Below are positions 45,316 to 56,805 of a stretch of DNA of 64,000 nucleotides, one piece after another. Below the pieces are notes generated by a model. The model worked only from the letters and a program-made list of their open reading frames with translations, had not been told where the DNA came from and made no database searches. The stretch's first letter is position 1; the number at the start of each line of letters is the position of its first letter. Origin of the DNA: Acanthosoma haemorrhoidale (lineage: Eukaryota > Arthropoda > Insecta > Hemiptera > Acanthosomatidae); assembly GCA_930367205.1 (NCBI GenBank), contig OV884014.1:111117138-111181137 (forward strand). Reading direction: 5' to 3'. The position numbers and the translations under genes are program-made.

Positions 45316-46589
45316 TATATATATACTTCTTCAACGTGATTAGGATAGTATTTATTATTTATTGTCAGTTAATCGATCGATTTACAGCCTGTGATTCTAA
45401 AAGCGTGAGTTTCTCTTGCGAACACGATTGTTATGAATGTATCATAACTGACTGACTGTTTGAAAGACAATTAATTTTATCTCTTATTTAACGGTTTGAG
45501 AATTTCCTTTTTCAAAATCATTACCACCCAACTGTATTTTATGGATTTTTCATCAAATGGAACCATCCTAATAAAATTCCATGCCTTTAACACACACGTG
45601 AAAACATTACCGTTCATTGTTTGGAAAAACAACGACTAGGTGTCCTAGTCAAGAATGAGATGTATCCATGTAATCTTTACAAAAATCGCTTGAAAGTTAA
45701 TATCTTCTACTATTAGGTCCTCATTAGGTACACATTAGGTCCTCGTGAGGACATTCTTGGTATGCCGGGTCATTGTCCATTAATAAATTTAATGAAAACA
45801 AAACAACAGTCATTAATCTCCGAACAAGTTCTCCTCGCCTAAAAGATAAATTATGCCTTAATAACTTTCTCTGGTTTATGTTTTTCAAAAATATATACCG
45901 CGGACAACCCCCCCCCCCAAACAAAGACATTTGTGCAAAAAAATTTCCTTTTTGTTCCTCCGAGCCCCCGAGCTAATTAATAACCCCCAGATGCAGAGCG
46001 CACAACAATCGTCGCTTTGATGACACAGTTATGTGACGTCCGCTTTCTCCGACTGGCCTCCGTATCCGGACCAGGTGAGCATTTCCGTTCCACAAATCCG
46101 TTAGCGGAGTGTCGAGAGTACTCGTACTGCACATCTTTGTCGGCGGAGGATCTGTTGTTATGTCTGAGGATGGGGATAACTTCCGGACCTTATAAAGGGT
46201 AAAGCCTCCACGTTCAAGGGTAATTGGTTACAACAAGACTTCTTGATCCACTGATGGTAAAGGGAAAATAGTTTTTATCGATCGAAGAGAGAAAATGCTG
46301 AGAAAAGACGACGGGGGGGGGGGGGGGGTTAGACCCAAGCCCTCATAGTTCTCCTCCATACATACATAGAATATAAAACAAATTTTTCCAGGACAAAGCC
46401 CCCTATGAATAACAATAATGTTTAATGTTTCGATGACAACTTCACATGACTGTGTAAAATAAAGTGTAAACATCTGTAAGGCTAAAATAATAATAATAAT
46501 TAGAAAATAAAAAGATTGCTAAGCTGCAACAAAAACAACAATATACAGAGGTCTACAACAAATGAAACGACATTAAATGAAAACCATTA
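45316..46589. other. Mostly unassigned; one possible exon and a TATA-like site
   Basis: A consensus donor CAG/GTGAGC at 46074/46075 follows a GC-richer open stretch (46017-46074, MTQLCDVRFLRLASV). A TATAAAG lies at about 46191. Neither is enough to call a gene. A C-run (about 45908-45917) and a G-run (about 46313-46328) are present. Confidence 0.25.
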
Positions 46590-46930
46590 AATTAAATAAA
46601 AAAAAGTAATTTGCAAGCTATATGTGGCAGCCAAAAATCTATAAATATACATACGAGTGTATAGTAAACAATTAAATAAAAATATAGAAGCAAAATATCA
46701 AAATATAATATAATAAATAAATCATTTTCTACGATGGTTTTAAAGGTTCGTAAGCATGAAGCATGTCGCAGTTTTGTGGACGGGAGTATAAAGGTCAGAG
46801 AGACGGGATTTTGCGTTCCTAGAGCAGGCTGAGGATTTGAACTGTAGGATATTGTATGTATATAAGGAGAATGATGAGAATTGATAGTTTGGAAAAGGAA
46901 TGAAAGCAATTGATCACTGTAGTGCACTTG
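46590..46930 (-). pseudogene. Non-LTR 3' remnant (family K)
   Basis: About 46735-46870 aligns with 55175-55330 (shared GTATAAAGGTCAGAGAGACG-like and GTAGGATATTGTA blocks). The coding frame is decayed. Confidence 0.45.
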
Positions 46931-46985
46931 GGAATATTCCTATAATATTTGGGAAGTTCTAATAGGCCGAAGACCCATTTAATAT

Positions 46986-47295
46986 GTTGTACTTGCGGGG
47001 TAACATGGCATATAGTGTTGTACTTGTGGGGTAACATGGCATATAGTGTTGTACTTGCGGGGTAACATGGCATATAGTGTTGTACTTGCGGGGTAACATG
47101 GCATATAGTGTTGTACTTGCGGGGTAACATGGCATATAGTGTTGTACTTGCGGGGTAACATGGCATATAGTGTTGTACTTGCGGGGTAACATGGCATATA
47201 GTGTTGTACTTGCGGGGTAACATGGCATATATTGTTGTACTTGCGGGGTAACATGGCATATAGTGTTGTACTTGCGGGGTAACATGGCATATAGT
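46986..47295. repeat. Minisatellite, 31-bp unit, ten copies
   Basis: The unit starts GTTGTACTTGCGGGGTAACA. Ten near-perfect copies occur; one has T for C in GCGGGG and one has ATTG in place of GTG. The unit length is not a multiple of three and the minus strand has no stop in any frame, so three overlapping long ORFs (46819-47386) appear. These are artefacts of the repeat. Confidence 0.95.
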
Positions 47296-47790
47296 GTTGA
47301 AATTTCGCTTGGTGATTGATGACAATGACAGCTCGTACCAAAGGGGTGAACGAACAATATAGTATAAAAGTAACTTTTAGGCGCAAAGTATCGAACTTGT
47401 TAAAAAAAAATCATCTTTTCTGATCTTATTTTTTTCTGGCTAATAGTTATCAAAACCGTTGCGAACACCATCAAATTCAAACTGCCCGAAACCAGTTGTA
47501 GTCAATTGTCACATTCCAAACGATTCAAAGAGCCTTCAAAATAGAAGAAAGAAGACCATCTAAAAAATAACAAAGTATTGTTTTTACAGACATACATAGG
47601 AAATAGAGATGTAGCAGTAATTAAATAAGAAAACTATGATTTGAGCTGAGCAGCAAGCAACAGTGCAGAGAGAGAGAGAGCGCGTATTCACTTCACGTGT
47701 CCGATTGTCTGAAAAGCTCAGAAGTTCTGCCTTGTATTGTGTATTCCTGCCTACAGCGAATGAGAGAGCTGTGTATTTCGGCCAGTCATA
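47296..47790. other. Sequence without recognised genes
   Basis: A (GA)n run lies at about 47671-47680. Nothing else recognised. Confidence 0.35.
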
Positions 47791-47850
47791 AGATCATTTA
47801 TTTTGGCCAATCAGGGGCTACTAGGATCGCGCCCCTAGTGAGCTCTTGCC

Positions 47851-47953
47851 ATGTCTCGGACTCGTGAACTAGTCCCCTCTCTCTATACTGTCGCCGAAGA
47901 TTTATTGATAAAATATGGAAAGGTAGGCGCGTGTTTTTTGGCCCGTGAAGAAG
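47851..47953 (+). CDS. Possible first coding exon, function unknown
   Basis: ATG 47851 opens MSRTRELVPSLYTVAEDLLI and stays open to GAAGAAG/GTAAAT at 47953/47954 (phase 1). An alternative donor AAG/GTAGGC lies upstream near 47922. A CCAAT-box-like GGCCAATCAGG sits about 45 bases before the ATG, in a GC-richer patch, as in many promoters. No second exon could be joined with confidence. Phase 1 at the donor is the same as in the P1 gene but the sequence is not related by eye. Confidence 0.3.
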
Positions 47954-47959
47954 GTAAAT

Positions 47960-49640
47960 TCTATCTATTGATTGTGGTGAAGTTGGCACAACACTGACAA
48001 AAGTAAAAGAACAGCTTTCATGGCTACCCAGATGCTGACACAAGGATTTATTTATATTTTAATATTTAGAACCTTGACTGTTTATTTTATTGTATTACTG
48101 TCATAGCACGAGGTCTATCGAAAGGGATATCTGTAATTAAAGAATTTATTTGAAGAGACGCCAAAAATTTAATTTAATTTCGACCTAAATATAAAATTCA
48201 AGATTGATTGAATCATTTCGAAGACCATGACACTCCAAGTCAAGAACCTCTCCCTTTAGTTTTGGCAAATATCAACTACCCTTGGATAGAATTAGACATA
48301 CGCAGATGAATTTATCGATTTCATAATCAAAACTGGTCACCAAACTCGATTGTATGTCTTATAAGGCTATCGATTAGTTTAAGACCAGTTCGGAGAATGG
48401 AGCGGTCCGGTCTTGCCAATCAGTATAGCTGCTCGATGACCACACGGGCCCACTTATCTAAATCTCTCCCTCAGATGATTAGGCCGTTATTTTAGTTTAT
48501 CTGAGCATTTTACATAATAAGTACATGATTATGTTGCATGATATTTAGCAGGGCTAGTGGAGAAATATTGCTTGCTACTAAGCACTTACGAGGTCGAAGA
48601 AGAGACCTGGCCAAGTACTCTACGATAAAGTCTCCCTCTGTGTTCTTTTCGTATTACTTCAATGTATATCTGATACAGCCATAAAATCACTTGGGCGGTG
48701 GTTCTAGAAATAATCAAATTTGGAAACACACTTTCCAAGAAAGAAACCTCTTTTTTTCCGAACTGGGCTAATGACGGTTTAGTAGAGGCATGTTAAATAA
48801 TCTTGTAGAGTTCTAGTCTTTTAAAAAACTTTATTATGAATAACAATGAGAATACTGGTATATATACAAATATTAATCAGTTACAGCGTTAAAACATACT
48901 TTAGTGAATGCTTAGGCACAAGTGAGGGTGTCTTGGCCCTAGCAGGTAGCAAAGGGTTAGGGTTAGGAAGGGGTTAAACGACAAAAAAAAAGGGACCACA
49001 AGTCTCAACTGAGGCACACGTTTCTACTGGAAATGTATGATCTAATGAACATTACATAGCTGGCAACGGAAATATGTTAAGTGGCGTGTTGAGTTTCATC
49101 GATAAACAACGACCAATTTTGTCTTGCAGTGCTTAGAATTTTTCTAATATTATCCCTATATCTTGTTATTTTGTAAAAATCTTTTTTGATGTTTTCGCAG
49201 TATCAGGAGAACAGAAGGTAACAGGAACTCTATCTACATATATTTCGGTTTATCTACATATAAATAAGTGGATGTTTTAGTTTATAAATGTTATAGCGTC
49301 TGGAAACTTTATGTAATAAAAAAAAAATCAAACAAATCGTCTAAGCTATAAAAAAAAGAAAATTATCTTTTGATGGTGTTGTTTGTTATCTTTAGATTAT
49401 TGCTAATAATCATGATTGCGTAATTAATTCAATCGTGTTGACTAGATTTATATTTGTTTTAAATAGCTGTTTAATTATTTCTTGAACCATAAAAAATTGT
49501 CTAGTTTTTTTTTTTCTCCCTCTAAAATCGGCCACAATTATCGATTACAACTTATCAAACAGATGGTTTATAATAATTATTTCGTGGAAATTCGTTACCG
49601 AAAAAACATTCGGAAGGCATTTAAATTATGATAATTATTT
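47960..49640. other. AT-rich sequence without recognised genes
   Basis: Contains a short GGGTTAGGGTTAGG at about 48955-48968, too short to be telomeric. Nothing else recognised. Confidence 0.35.
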
Positions 49641-49645
49641 AGAGC

Positions 49646-50493
49646 TGTTGGGTACAGATATGTGAGTCCCCAAGGTGGGGAGGAGACGCCCGCTGCGGGC
49701 TAGGGTCGCTACAACTTCTTAGCCACCGTCCGGCGAGCGCCAAGAAAGAGATAAGGCGGGTGGACCTGTGGTATTTTACCCTGGCTGCCGGCCTAGTCGG
49801 CGGGCAGCCTAATTCGTATTGCTCTGACTCCATAAGATCTTAGAAGGTGTGCCCCGAAAATGCACTATGTTCAGGAGAAGAGGAACAGGGTAGGTAGTGT
49901 AGGTAGTTTGTGTGGTCTTGGAATGACCACGTGTTCACACTCGGTGTCTGAGGGTAGGCGAAAACCGTCCGGATCCCAAAGGCGAGTGTGAACCCGAGAG
50001 AAGCAGACTGGATTGCCGTGGGAGACGCTATTAGGTACAGTTTGTAGGGCCACGGCAACCGTCGTCCGCGAGGGAGAAGTCTCTCCCAAGGAGGTGCTAG
50101 TTTTAGCGTGACAAAGGCAGAGATTCCCACTAGGAAGGTCTGGTGTCTGACAACGCCGGACTAGAACATAGCGAGGTTAGGAGAGAGAGATGCAGAGGTT
50201 GTTGAATGAGAAGACCATGGTTTAATTTAAGTGCCAGTGCAGACAGAGGGAGAGAAAAGTGTTCAAGGTGCCGGTTTGGTAAATTCTATTTTTTCGCTCT
50301 TAGACCCGTGGTTTATATAAGCAGGCCAGCTGTGGTGGGGATGGCTCCCCACCTGCGGCTGTTCCCCCACTAGCTTCTCTCCCCTCTCCGCCTGACGTAA
50401 TAAGGTTTATTAAACATATTGAAACATAGATAGATATTTTCTGATCCGGGAAGAGGGGAAATTTTAATTATTCTTAATTAAGAGGTGGCCACA
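49646..50493. repeat. Possible solo LTR or GC-rich repeat
   Basis: A GC-rich island in AT-rich DNA, opening TGTTGGGTAC and closing GTGGCCACA, with TTTATATAAGC (TATA-like, about 50310) followed by a poly(A)-like AATAAGGTTTATTAAAC near the end. This order fits an LTR promoter and terminator. The last 95 bases resemble the first 110 of the window. I could not find a convincing target duplication. Open frames inside are GC artefacts. Confidence 0.35.
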
Positions 50494-51822
50494 AGAAGAG
50501 CATTGATTGATAAGAAATCAATCAAATCAGTTTAGATAAATTTAAAAAAAAATTGTCTGATATTAATAAATGAATAGATGGAGTCATAATTCGGTAAGCG
50601 ACGATGTTGTCAGATATTGCAAGTTGTAATTTGTACTGAGATTTGGCAAAACTGTCTGTCTCTTGCTATGTGCCTTCGTTCTTGGGTGGCTAGCTTTTGG
50701 CTCTATCATTGTCTGCTAATAATTGAATAATATTCAACAACATTAAAATTGTAAATAATAATAATATTGAACAATATTACTTGCAGGTTATTTATTTGTT
50801 TATGTATTTTGTACTACTTAAAGATAAAGTGGATATTCTAAATTTACCTAGTTTTAGCCTAAAGGAATTTGGCGTCTAAAAGAATAGGTCCTTATAGCAT
50901 AAATTAAAATTAAATTCTCAAGAAATTCTCCCTCACTCTCAAATCATTCAAAATCATTATTATTATTATAGAGGGAGGGAAATGTTTTTTAAAAAATATC
51001 TCCCGTGTATATTTTGGAAACATATATAGAACTGATGAGTTGAAAAAAAATGCATATAAAATACATGATTCACTTTAATAGACAATCCGAACCCAATATC
51101 AGCTCAGAGCTTAGAAGGCAAAAGTGGAACGACCCAAGACAATGTGGTCCCTGCCCAATGCTAATTTGTCAGGAATAAAATTCGCAAGTAGGCGGATCGG
51201 AGAGAGCAAACAAGACAAATAAATTAATGAGAACAATAGAACGATTTCTTAACTTGACTATCGAACTGGTATAAGAGTACATATACTGTTTTATTACAAC
51301 CATTAATGAGCCAACCATGATTATTTCAGGATTGAATTTCATTTCTCGAGTGATGCCTTCTTGCGTCTATCTATTTTCTATTTAATAAGTAAAACAAACA
51401 TATCGGAGGAATTTCAATACTGACTCATACATAAAAATAATGGCACAATGGACAACTTATCTATGGATTATCTTTTGACATTTATACCATATCTAAATTA
51501 CTTAATTAATCACTCATCATTATTGTTAAACATATAATATATAATCTCGACTGTGTATTCATTTTATAGGTATTTCTTAAGTATTTATACTAAATAAAAT
51601 TTACGTTGGTATATACTTTTTGTGAATAAAAGTTTGGTGGTGTATGAAGAATTATAAAGGATGTGAAAGATTCCTAATATTTGTTGAACCATTTCATATT
51701 TGATGCATAATCTATTATTTATTTTTTGTTTCAGGTAATTCTGTCATGGTGCGTTTTTTTGGTCTGATTGTTAGGTGTGCGCTGGCCTATTCGTGAGTAA
51801 TAGCTTCTATGTTATGAAATAT
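50494..51822. other. AT-rich sequence without recognised genes
   Basis: I see nothing I can support here. Confidence 0.4.
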
Positions 51823-51824
51823 TA

Positions 51825-52723
51825 GGGGAACCGGAAAGTAATGTCGTTTTTTTTACATTAAATTCAAACAGTTAACAATTTATAACAAGTTTTTGTTTTT
51901 GATCAATGATGTAATCTCCCTCGTTATCAGCAACCTTTTGCCATCTAGTGTGCAAATTTTCAATGCCGAATCGATATAAATCAATTGGTTTCTGAGCAAA
52001 ATATCTGGCATTCAGGACATCATCAAAATTTTGAAATTTTTTGCCACTTAGAAAATGTAGCGATCGGAATAAACGGAAATCCGATATCTGGCGAGTATGG
52101 TGGTTGAGGCAATAACTTCAACCCCAATTCAATAATTTTTTCCAGGGTTCTTGCAGAAAAAAATAGGCGCAGTGGGGTCTTGCATTATCGTGTTGCAGAA
52201 TAACGCCTTTTTTATTGACAATCGCTGGGCGATTTTCAATCAAATATTGATTTACTCGATCCAATTGTTCACTGTAAAGATCTGCATTCACAGTTTTTCC
52301 AGGTATCAGCGATGAACCCGCGAATACTCCACCAAACACATAAAAGCGCCTTTTTGGAGTGTAAACCTGCCTTAGCTGTACTTCGTGTCGATTCATGCGG
52401 AGAGAGATTTTTGGGTTATCATAGAGGACCCATTTTTTATCCCCAGCCTCACCCACCATACTCGCCCGATATTGTGCCATCGGATTTCCATTGATTCCGA
52501 TCGCTAAAAATTTGAAAATTCGGATGGTGTCCAAAATACCTCCAGATCTCCAGATATTTTGCTCAAAAACCAATTGATTTTTATCGATATAATTGACCAC
52601 TGGATGGGAAAAGGTTGCTGATAACGATGTTGATTACATCATTGATTAATAACAAAACATTTTGAAAAATTTATTTTTTGAATTTAATGTAAAAAAAAAA
52701 TTACATAACTTTCCGGTGCTCCT
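51825..52723 (-). mobile_element. Fold-back mariner derivative (about 899 bp)
   Basis: TA-flanked ends GGGGAACCGGAAAGT and the inverse of AGGAGCACCGGAAAGT. The arms are unusually long: about 51840-52110 and 52440-52710 are inverted copies of each other, both from the transposase C-terminal region (LNARYFAQKPIDLYRFGIEN read on the minus strand of the left arm). The middle (about 52447-52118) has DKKWVLYDNPK, TVNADLYSEQL, ENRPAIVNKKGVILQHDNAR and PH, i.e. the first and second catalytic regions. The N-terminal DNA-binding part has been replaced by the inverted C-terminal copy, so the 160-codon frame at 52600-52118 is a chimera and not a functional transposase. Confidence 0.8.
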
Positions 52724-53449
52724 TATATTTTAAATTATTAGCCAAATAAATAATATACTTTCAAGGGCAGGTTTAGAATTAATTGCTCGTAGATTTAATA
52801 TTAATTACACACAATGTCAACACATTTTTTATACTCTACGCCTTGGTATAGGCGGGGAACTTGAAAAAGTATTCTGTTATTTTGGCTACTCCTACATAAA
52901 TTGTAATTGCAATTATGTGCGTTAACCATTTACAATTGAGGTTCTTCAATGTCACTCTATTTACGAAAGTATGCTGTCTGTGGGATTGTGCATTTGAGAT
53001 AAAAGTCGAAATCAGGCAAGCCTACACCATTAGTGGTAGGAATTGAACGGTGGTAGTCTTGCGTTAGCCAATTGCAATTTATAGTTTTAAGTGCAATTAA
53101 AGGCAAGTAGTAAGTATTTAAACACCATTCGTGGAATCTTGAAGAATTATCGGATGATTGCTAATCATTTTTTGTTTTGATCAGTTTACAAATGAATGTA
53201 TACTATTTTTGGCTATAGTTAGTCATTACAATAGTTGAAGGTGAAGTAATAATTGCACGCACCATCTCAACCAGAGCTGCAAAGTTCGTGGAACCAAAGT
53301 CGAAAATTTAATCATTACAAAATACAAAGTGTGGCCAACTTCAGTTTAATTTATTTAAAAAAAAAACAAGTTTGCTGCATTACACTATGATTTAGATACA
53401 ACGCCAAAAGTTGCTTACACGATTATATTTTTGTTTATTAATCAACAAC
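52724..53449. other. Sequence without recognised genes
   Basis: I see nothing I can support here. Confidence 0.4.
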
Positions 53450-53870
53450 TTTATTATGATGATATTACAATCTGCCTTTACTTAATAGGCAATAAATAAT
53501 TGAGATAAGTGTTTTCATTCATACCATATTTACAATTCATCATTCGCTCGCACATTCATACAATATTTACAAACAGCCCAGGGGCCCCCCAAGTCCACAC
53601 GGTTGTTGCCTCCCTCGCAAGCGAAAGAGGAAGCGGAGTCTTGGGAAGGCCCCCACGCTCCCCCACCAGCCATGTCGCCGGATACGAGCCAGCGGAGGCT
53701 GACGAAGAGCGCGAGAGCCACAGATGCTCAGGACATGATTGGAGAAACTGGCCATTGCCAGGACTCCCACTGTTGCGCATTTATAGCAGGTTACGAGGTC
53801 ACTGCCGTTTCAGTCTCCGGGGAGGATTATAGGGATGAGTGGAGCAGTGCAATGACTGTACACGATTATA
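53450..53870 (-). mobile_element. Jockey-like element, 3' UTR (family J, copy 6)
   Basis: Only the 3' UTR and the last coding bases near 53850 remain; the minus strand ends at about 53460 with GGCAGATTGTAATATCAT. Closely similar to copies 1 and 5. Several 60-100 codon frames inside are spurious. Confidence 0.75.
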
Positions 53871-54204
53871 ATGAAAGTTTTATTGCTATGTTATTTCTTT
53901 TTTTTTTGTGTTAATTTAATGGTTTTTATTGTATGCTTTATTGAATGGTTTCTGATAGCTATTCCATCTATGACTGTATTTATTAGATGCACTTATGCAA
54001 TATTTCATAATTAGTGTTATCTTTGCTATAGAATTTCCCGACATAATTCTCTGTAGATGGGAGAGGCTGTACTTTCAAAGAATTACGGATTATTGTCTTT
54101 TGTCTGACCCCTCGTGCGTTACAATAGCCTCAAACTATTCTTGTAAAATGAATTTTGTAATAATAGTCAACTAAAATTGTAAATAATATATATATATATT
54201 TTTT

Positions 54205-54270
54205 TTTTCCTCCATAGCCCCTTTAAATTTACAAATAATTATATACAATTGTAGATCTTCTGGCGACTTT
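54205..54270. repeat. Short inverted match to 155-220
   Basis: Shares TTTAAAGGGGCTATG and ATTGTATATAATTAT in reverse complement with the window start. Confidence 0.6.
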
Positions 54271-54317
54271 ATAAAAATTATATAATGTAATAAACAAGTA
54301 TAATGATACACATTATA

Positions 54318-54439
54318 CGAGGGTGGTCTGAAAAGTTTCCGACCTAACAAAGCTTTTATTTTAGCTTTTATTTCAATAGCTTTTATTTATTTTATTATCA
54401 TCTTTATGTTGAGGTCGGAAACTTTTCAGACCACCTGTG
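54318..54439. mobile_element. MITE, 122 bp
   Basis: About 30-bp inverted repeats, with GGTGGTCTGAAAAGTTTCCG at the left and its mirror at the right, flanked by TA on both sides. The ends match those of mariner-type elements with GGTCTGAAAAGTTTC termini. No coding capacity. Confidence 0.85.
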
Positions 54440-55164
54440 TACGGGACTGGACTGAAGTGACTCTAATAAAGGTGATGGGGCTCACCTTTTTGATAAATAA
54501 TATTAATCATGGCTTCAAATTCTTACATTTGAATTACCACTTAACTCGAGAGGAAAAGAATTATTACGAACTAATATATCAATGAACCTTCATCTTTTTT
54601 TGTAATGGTATTGCAATTCGTCAAGTACGTTATCAAGCTTCTAAAAAAAACACTTGTTGATATAAAACTAAGAGCTCTTAATGAACTACTACTGCCGTGG
54701 AACAGACGAATGACCTTCCCTATTTGAAAGTTGAACATTTCCCTTCTGGCTAGTAATTGTTATAGTAATTACTATAAAAAACAAATGGTACTATGTTAGA
54801 GTCGATGGAACAATTAAAGACGGATGGTAAAGACTGAAGAAGAGAGGACTGCCCTTGAAGACAAGGGTGAAATGGCAAAGCTTTCACAACTTGGTTGTCC
54901 AACTATTGTGCCTTTCAAAGCGACCCTAATGCGCCTTCTTTCTTGCCGATAGGGTTCAATAGCCGCGGCCTGCTCTATCTCTATACATGTGCCTTCAAGA
55001 TCTCAGCAGATAGGTAGAAAAAAAAAATTATGAATAACAATGAAGTACTGATAACAATAAACATTACAGGCAAACAAAAAGAACTATTAGATCATATACA
55101 AAGTGAAAAAAATAATAACATACTGTAGTAAATAGAACAGGAAAATATAATATAATCAATGAAT

Positions 55165-55620
55165 CGTTCCTAAACTAGTAACGTTCTTAGTTCGTAAGGA
55201 GTGAGCGAGGAAGGAACGATCGTATGCTTCAGTTCGTACGCAGGACTATAAAGCTCGGAGAGACGGGATCTTGGGTTCCGGGAGTTGAACCGAGGAATTG
55301 TAATGTAGAATATTGTAAATATATATGAGGGGGTCATTACAATGGGTGGTTTGTAAAAGGAATGAACCGAGGAAATATTGTCAAACTTACCAAGTAAGGT
55401 TGACAGGATGGGATGAGCCACCCTAACGTAGAAATTCATGATTCTCTTCAACTTGTGTTTGAGTCCCGCCTAGAGGAACCCGTACACCACACAGCCCTAG
55501 TCGGAGGAGAACGAAGGATACAAGGAGTTGACGTGCAGGCTGGAAGAGCGGATGGTGAGAGCGATGGAATAGTTTGAGGCTACTCATTGACCGACGGTAA
55601 ATTGGAGAGAAGGTTTCATA
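55165..55620 (-). pseudogene. Non-LTR ORF2 C-terminal remnant (family K, longest copy)
   Basis: Minus frames give PSFSSD then a stop, GCVVYGFL, LKHKLKRIMNFYVRVAHPIL, LGKFDNIS and further decayed segments ending near 55170. The G-C-V-V-Y-G pattern followed by K-L-K-I matches the region after the reverse transcriptase domain. Several stops and frameshifts are present. Confidence 0.5.
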
Positions 55621-55628
55621 TATAGTTT

Positions 55629-55823
55629 TCCTTAGGTTTGGTAAATGGTTATCCCTAGGTTTGGTAAAGAGTTATCCCTAGGTTTGGTAAAGGGTTATCC
55701 CTAGGTTTGGTAAATGGTTATCCCTAGGTTTGGTAAAGGGTTATCCCTAGGTTTGGTAAAGGGTTATCCCTAGGTTTGGGAAATGGTTATCCCTAGGTTT
55801 GGTAAATGGTTATCCCTAGGTTT
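55629..55823. repeat. Minisatellite, 23-bp unit, about nine copies
   Basis: The unit is CCCTAGGTTTGGTAAAGGG plus TTAT, with A/G changes between copies. Confidence 0.9.
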
Positions 55824-55829
55824 GTGAAT

Positions 55830-56780
55830 ATGGAGTAGAAAATTATTACGAATTAAAGCGGGAATATAGGTGGAGGGTCTGAGGAGAAGGTTTTTCATTT
55901 TCATTCAGGTTTTTGCAGGCACTGATAGGATCTAGGTCTCCCTGAATCTTGGCAACCACCACTAATTATTCCGGGAGGACGAGTAGATTTGGGAGTTGTA
56001 CACTTTATCCTGTTGGATTCTAGCTGCAAGGCCACTATCTGTCAAATAGTTTTTCACAAGTGTATCACTTGCTTCAGGATTCAACCCACCCAACTTAACC
56101 CCCTTAAGACGGGTGACATTTAACTGTGTTGGGCTAATGCGGCTGTACCCTTTTACCATATAGGAAGGAATATTTGTGGACCAATGACTTTTGAATCGTT
56201 CAAGTTATGAAAACCTAATAAGTTTTTATTTGCATGGCTTCTAAGGGCTAAGCTTAGTATCTTTCAGCCCAGCAGTTTATCGATTTTCTTAAAGTATTCA
56301 CTAGCCGTTGTTGGATTCTCCAAACCCTTAATTCTGACTGTAGGAACTAATATTGTCGGACTAAGCCAAGAGTAAGTTGTAGCCTTTCTTATCTGAAAAC
56401 AACAACAAAAATAAAATAAATTCTTCTACGTACCAAGAGGATCATTGCCAATTAAATTCTATCTGGGCGTAGATTTATTTCTGTCGCCAATCAAATTGAA
56501 GGGCTGATTAATTCTCGTCCATTGATGCCTGTGTCATCAGGGCCTAGTGATGGTAAAATTGCTCAGTGTCCATCTTGACTCTACCGCCGAAGACCTCAGT
56601 CTACCTCACACACCCCAGTGAATGGGCTTATTAGTGATTATGCACCACTTTTTGTATTTAAAAAAAAAAATTACAGAAAGCATAACCTGAGTTAATATTA
56701 CATAGGTCAGATATTGATTATAAACTAAATAAAACACTTAGAGTTAGGAAAATGAATAAATAACCAGCTTGTGAATAAGT
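55830..56780. other. Sequence without recognised genes
   Basis: An open frame at 56159-55962 (minus) begins MVKGYSRISPTQLNVTRLKG and may be part of an unrecognised protein or retroelement. Support is weak. Confidence 0.25.
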
Positions 56781-56782
56781 CG

Positions 56783-56788
56783 TTTATT
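56783..56788 (-). terminator. Poly(A) signal of the membrane protein gene
   Basis: AATAAA on the minus strand, about 20 bases past the stop codon. Confidence 0.6.
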
Positions 56789-56805
56789 GCGGTATATTAT
56801 TGTTA

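Noticed and set aside
48955..48968. TTAGGG-like telomeric repeat
   Set aside because: Only two units, in the middle of ordinary sequence.
49639..50130. Three GC-rich ORFs on the minus strand
   Set aside because: Long frames are expected in a GC-rich island; no domains or splice support.
53503..53914. Overlapping ORFs of 60-107 codons on both strands
   Set aside because: All lie in a Jockey-like 3' UTR present six times in the window.
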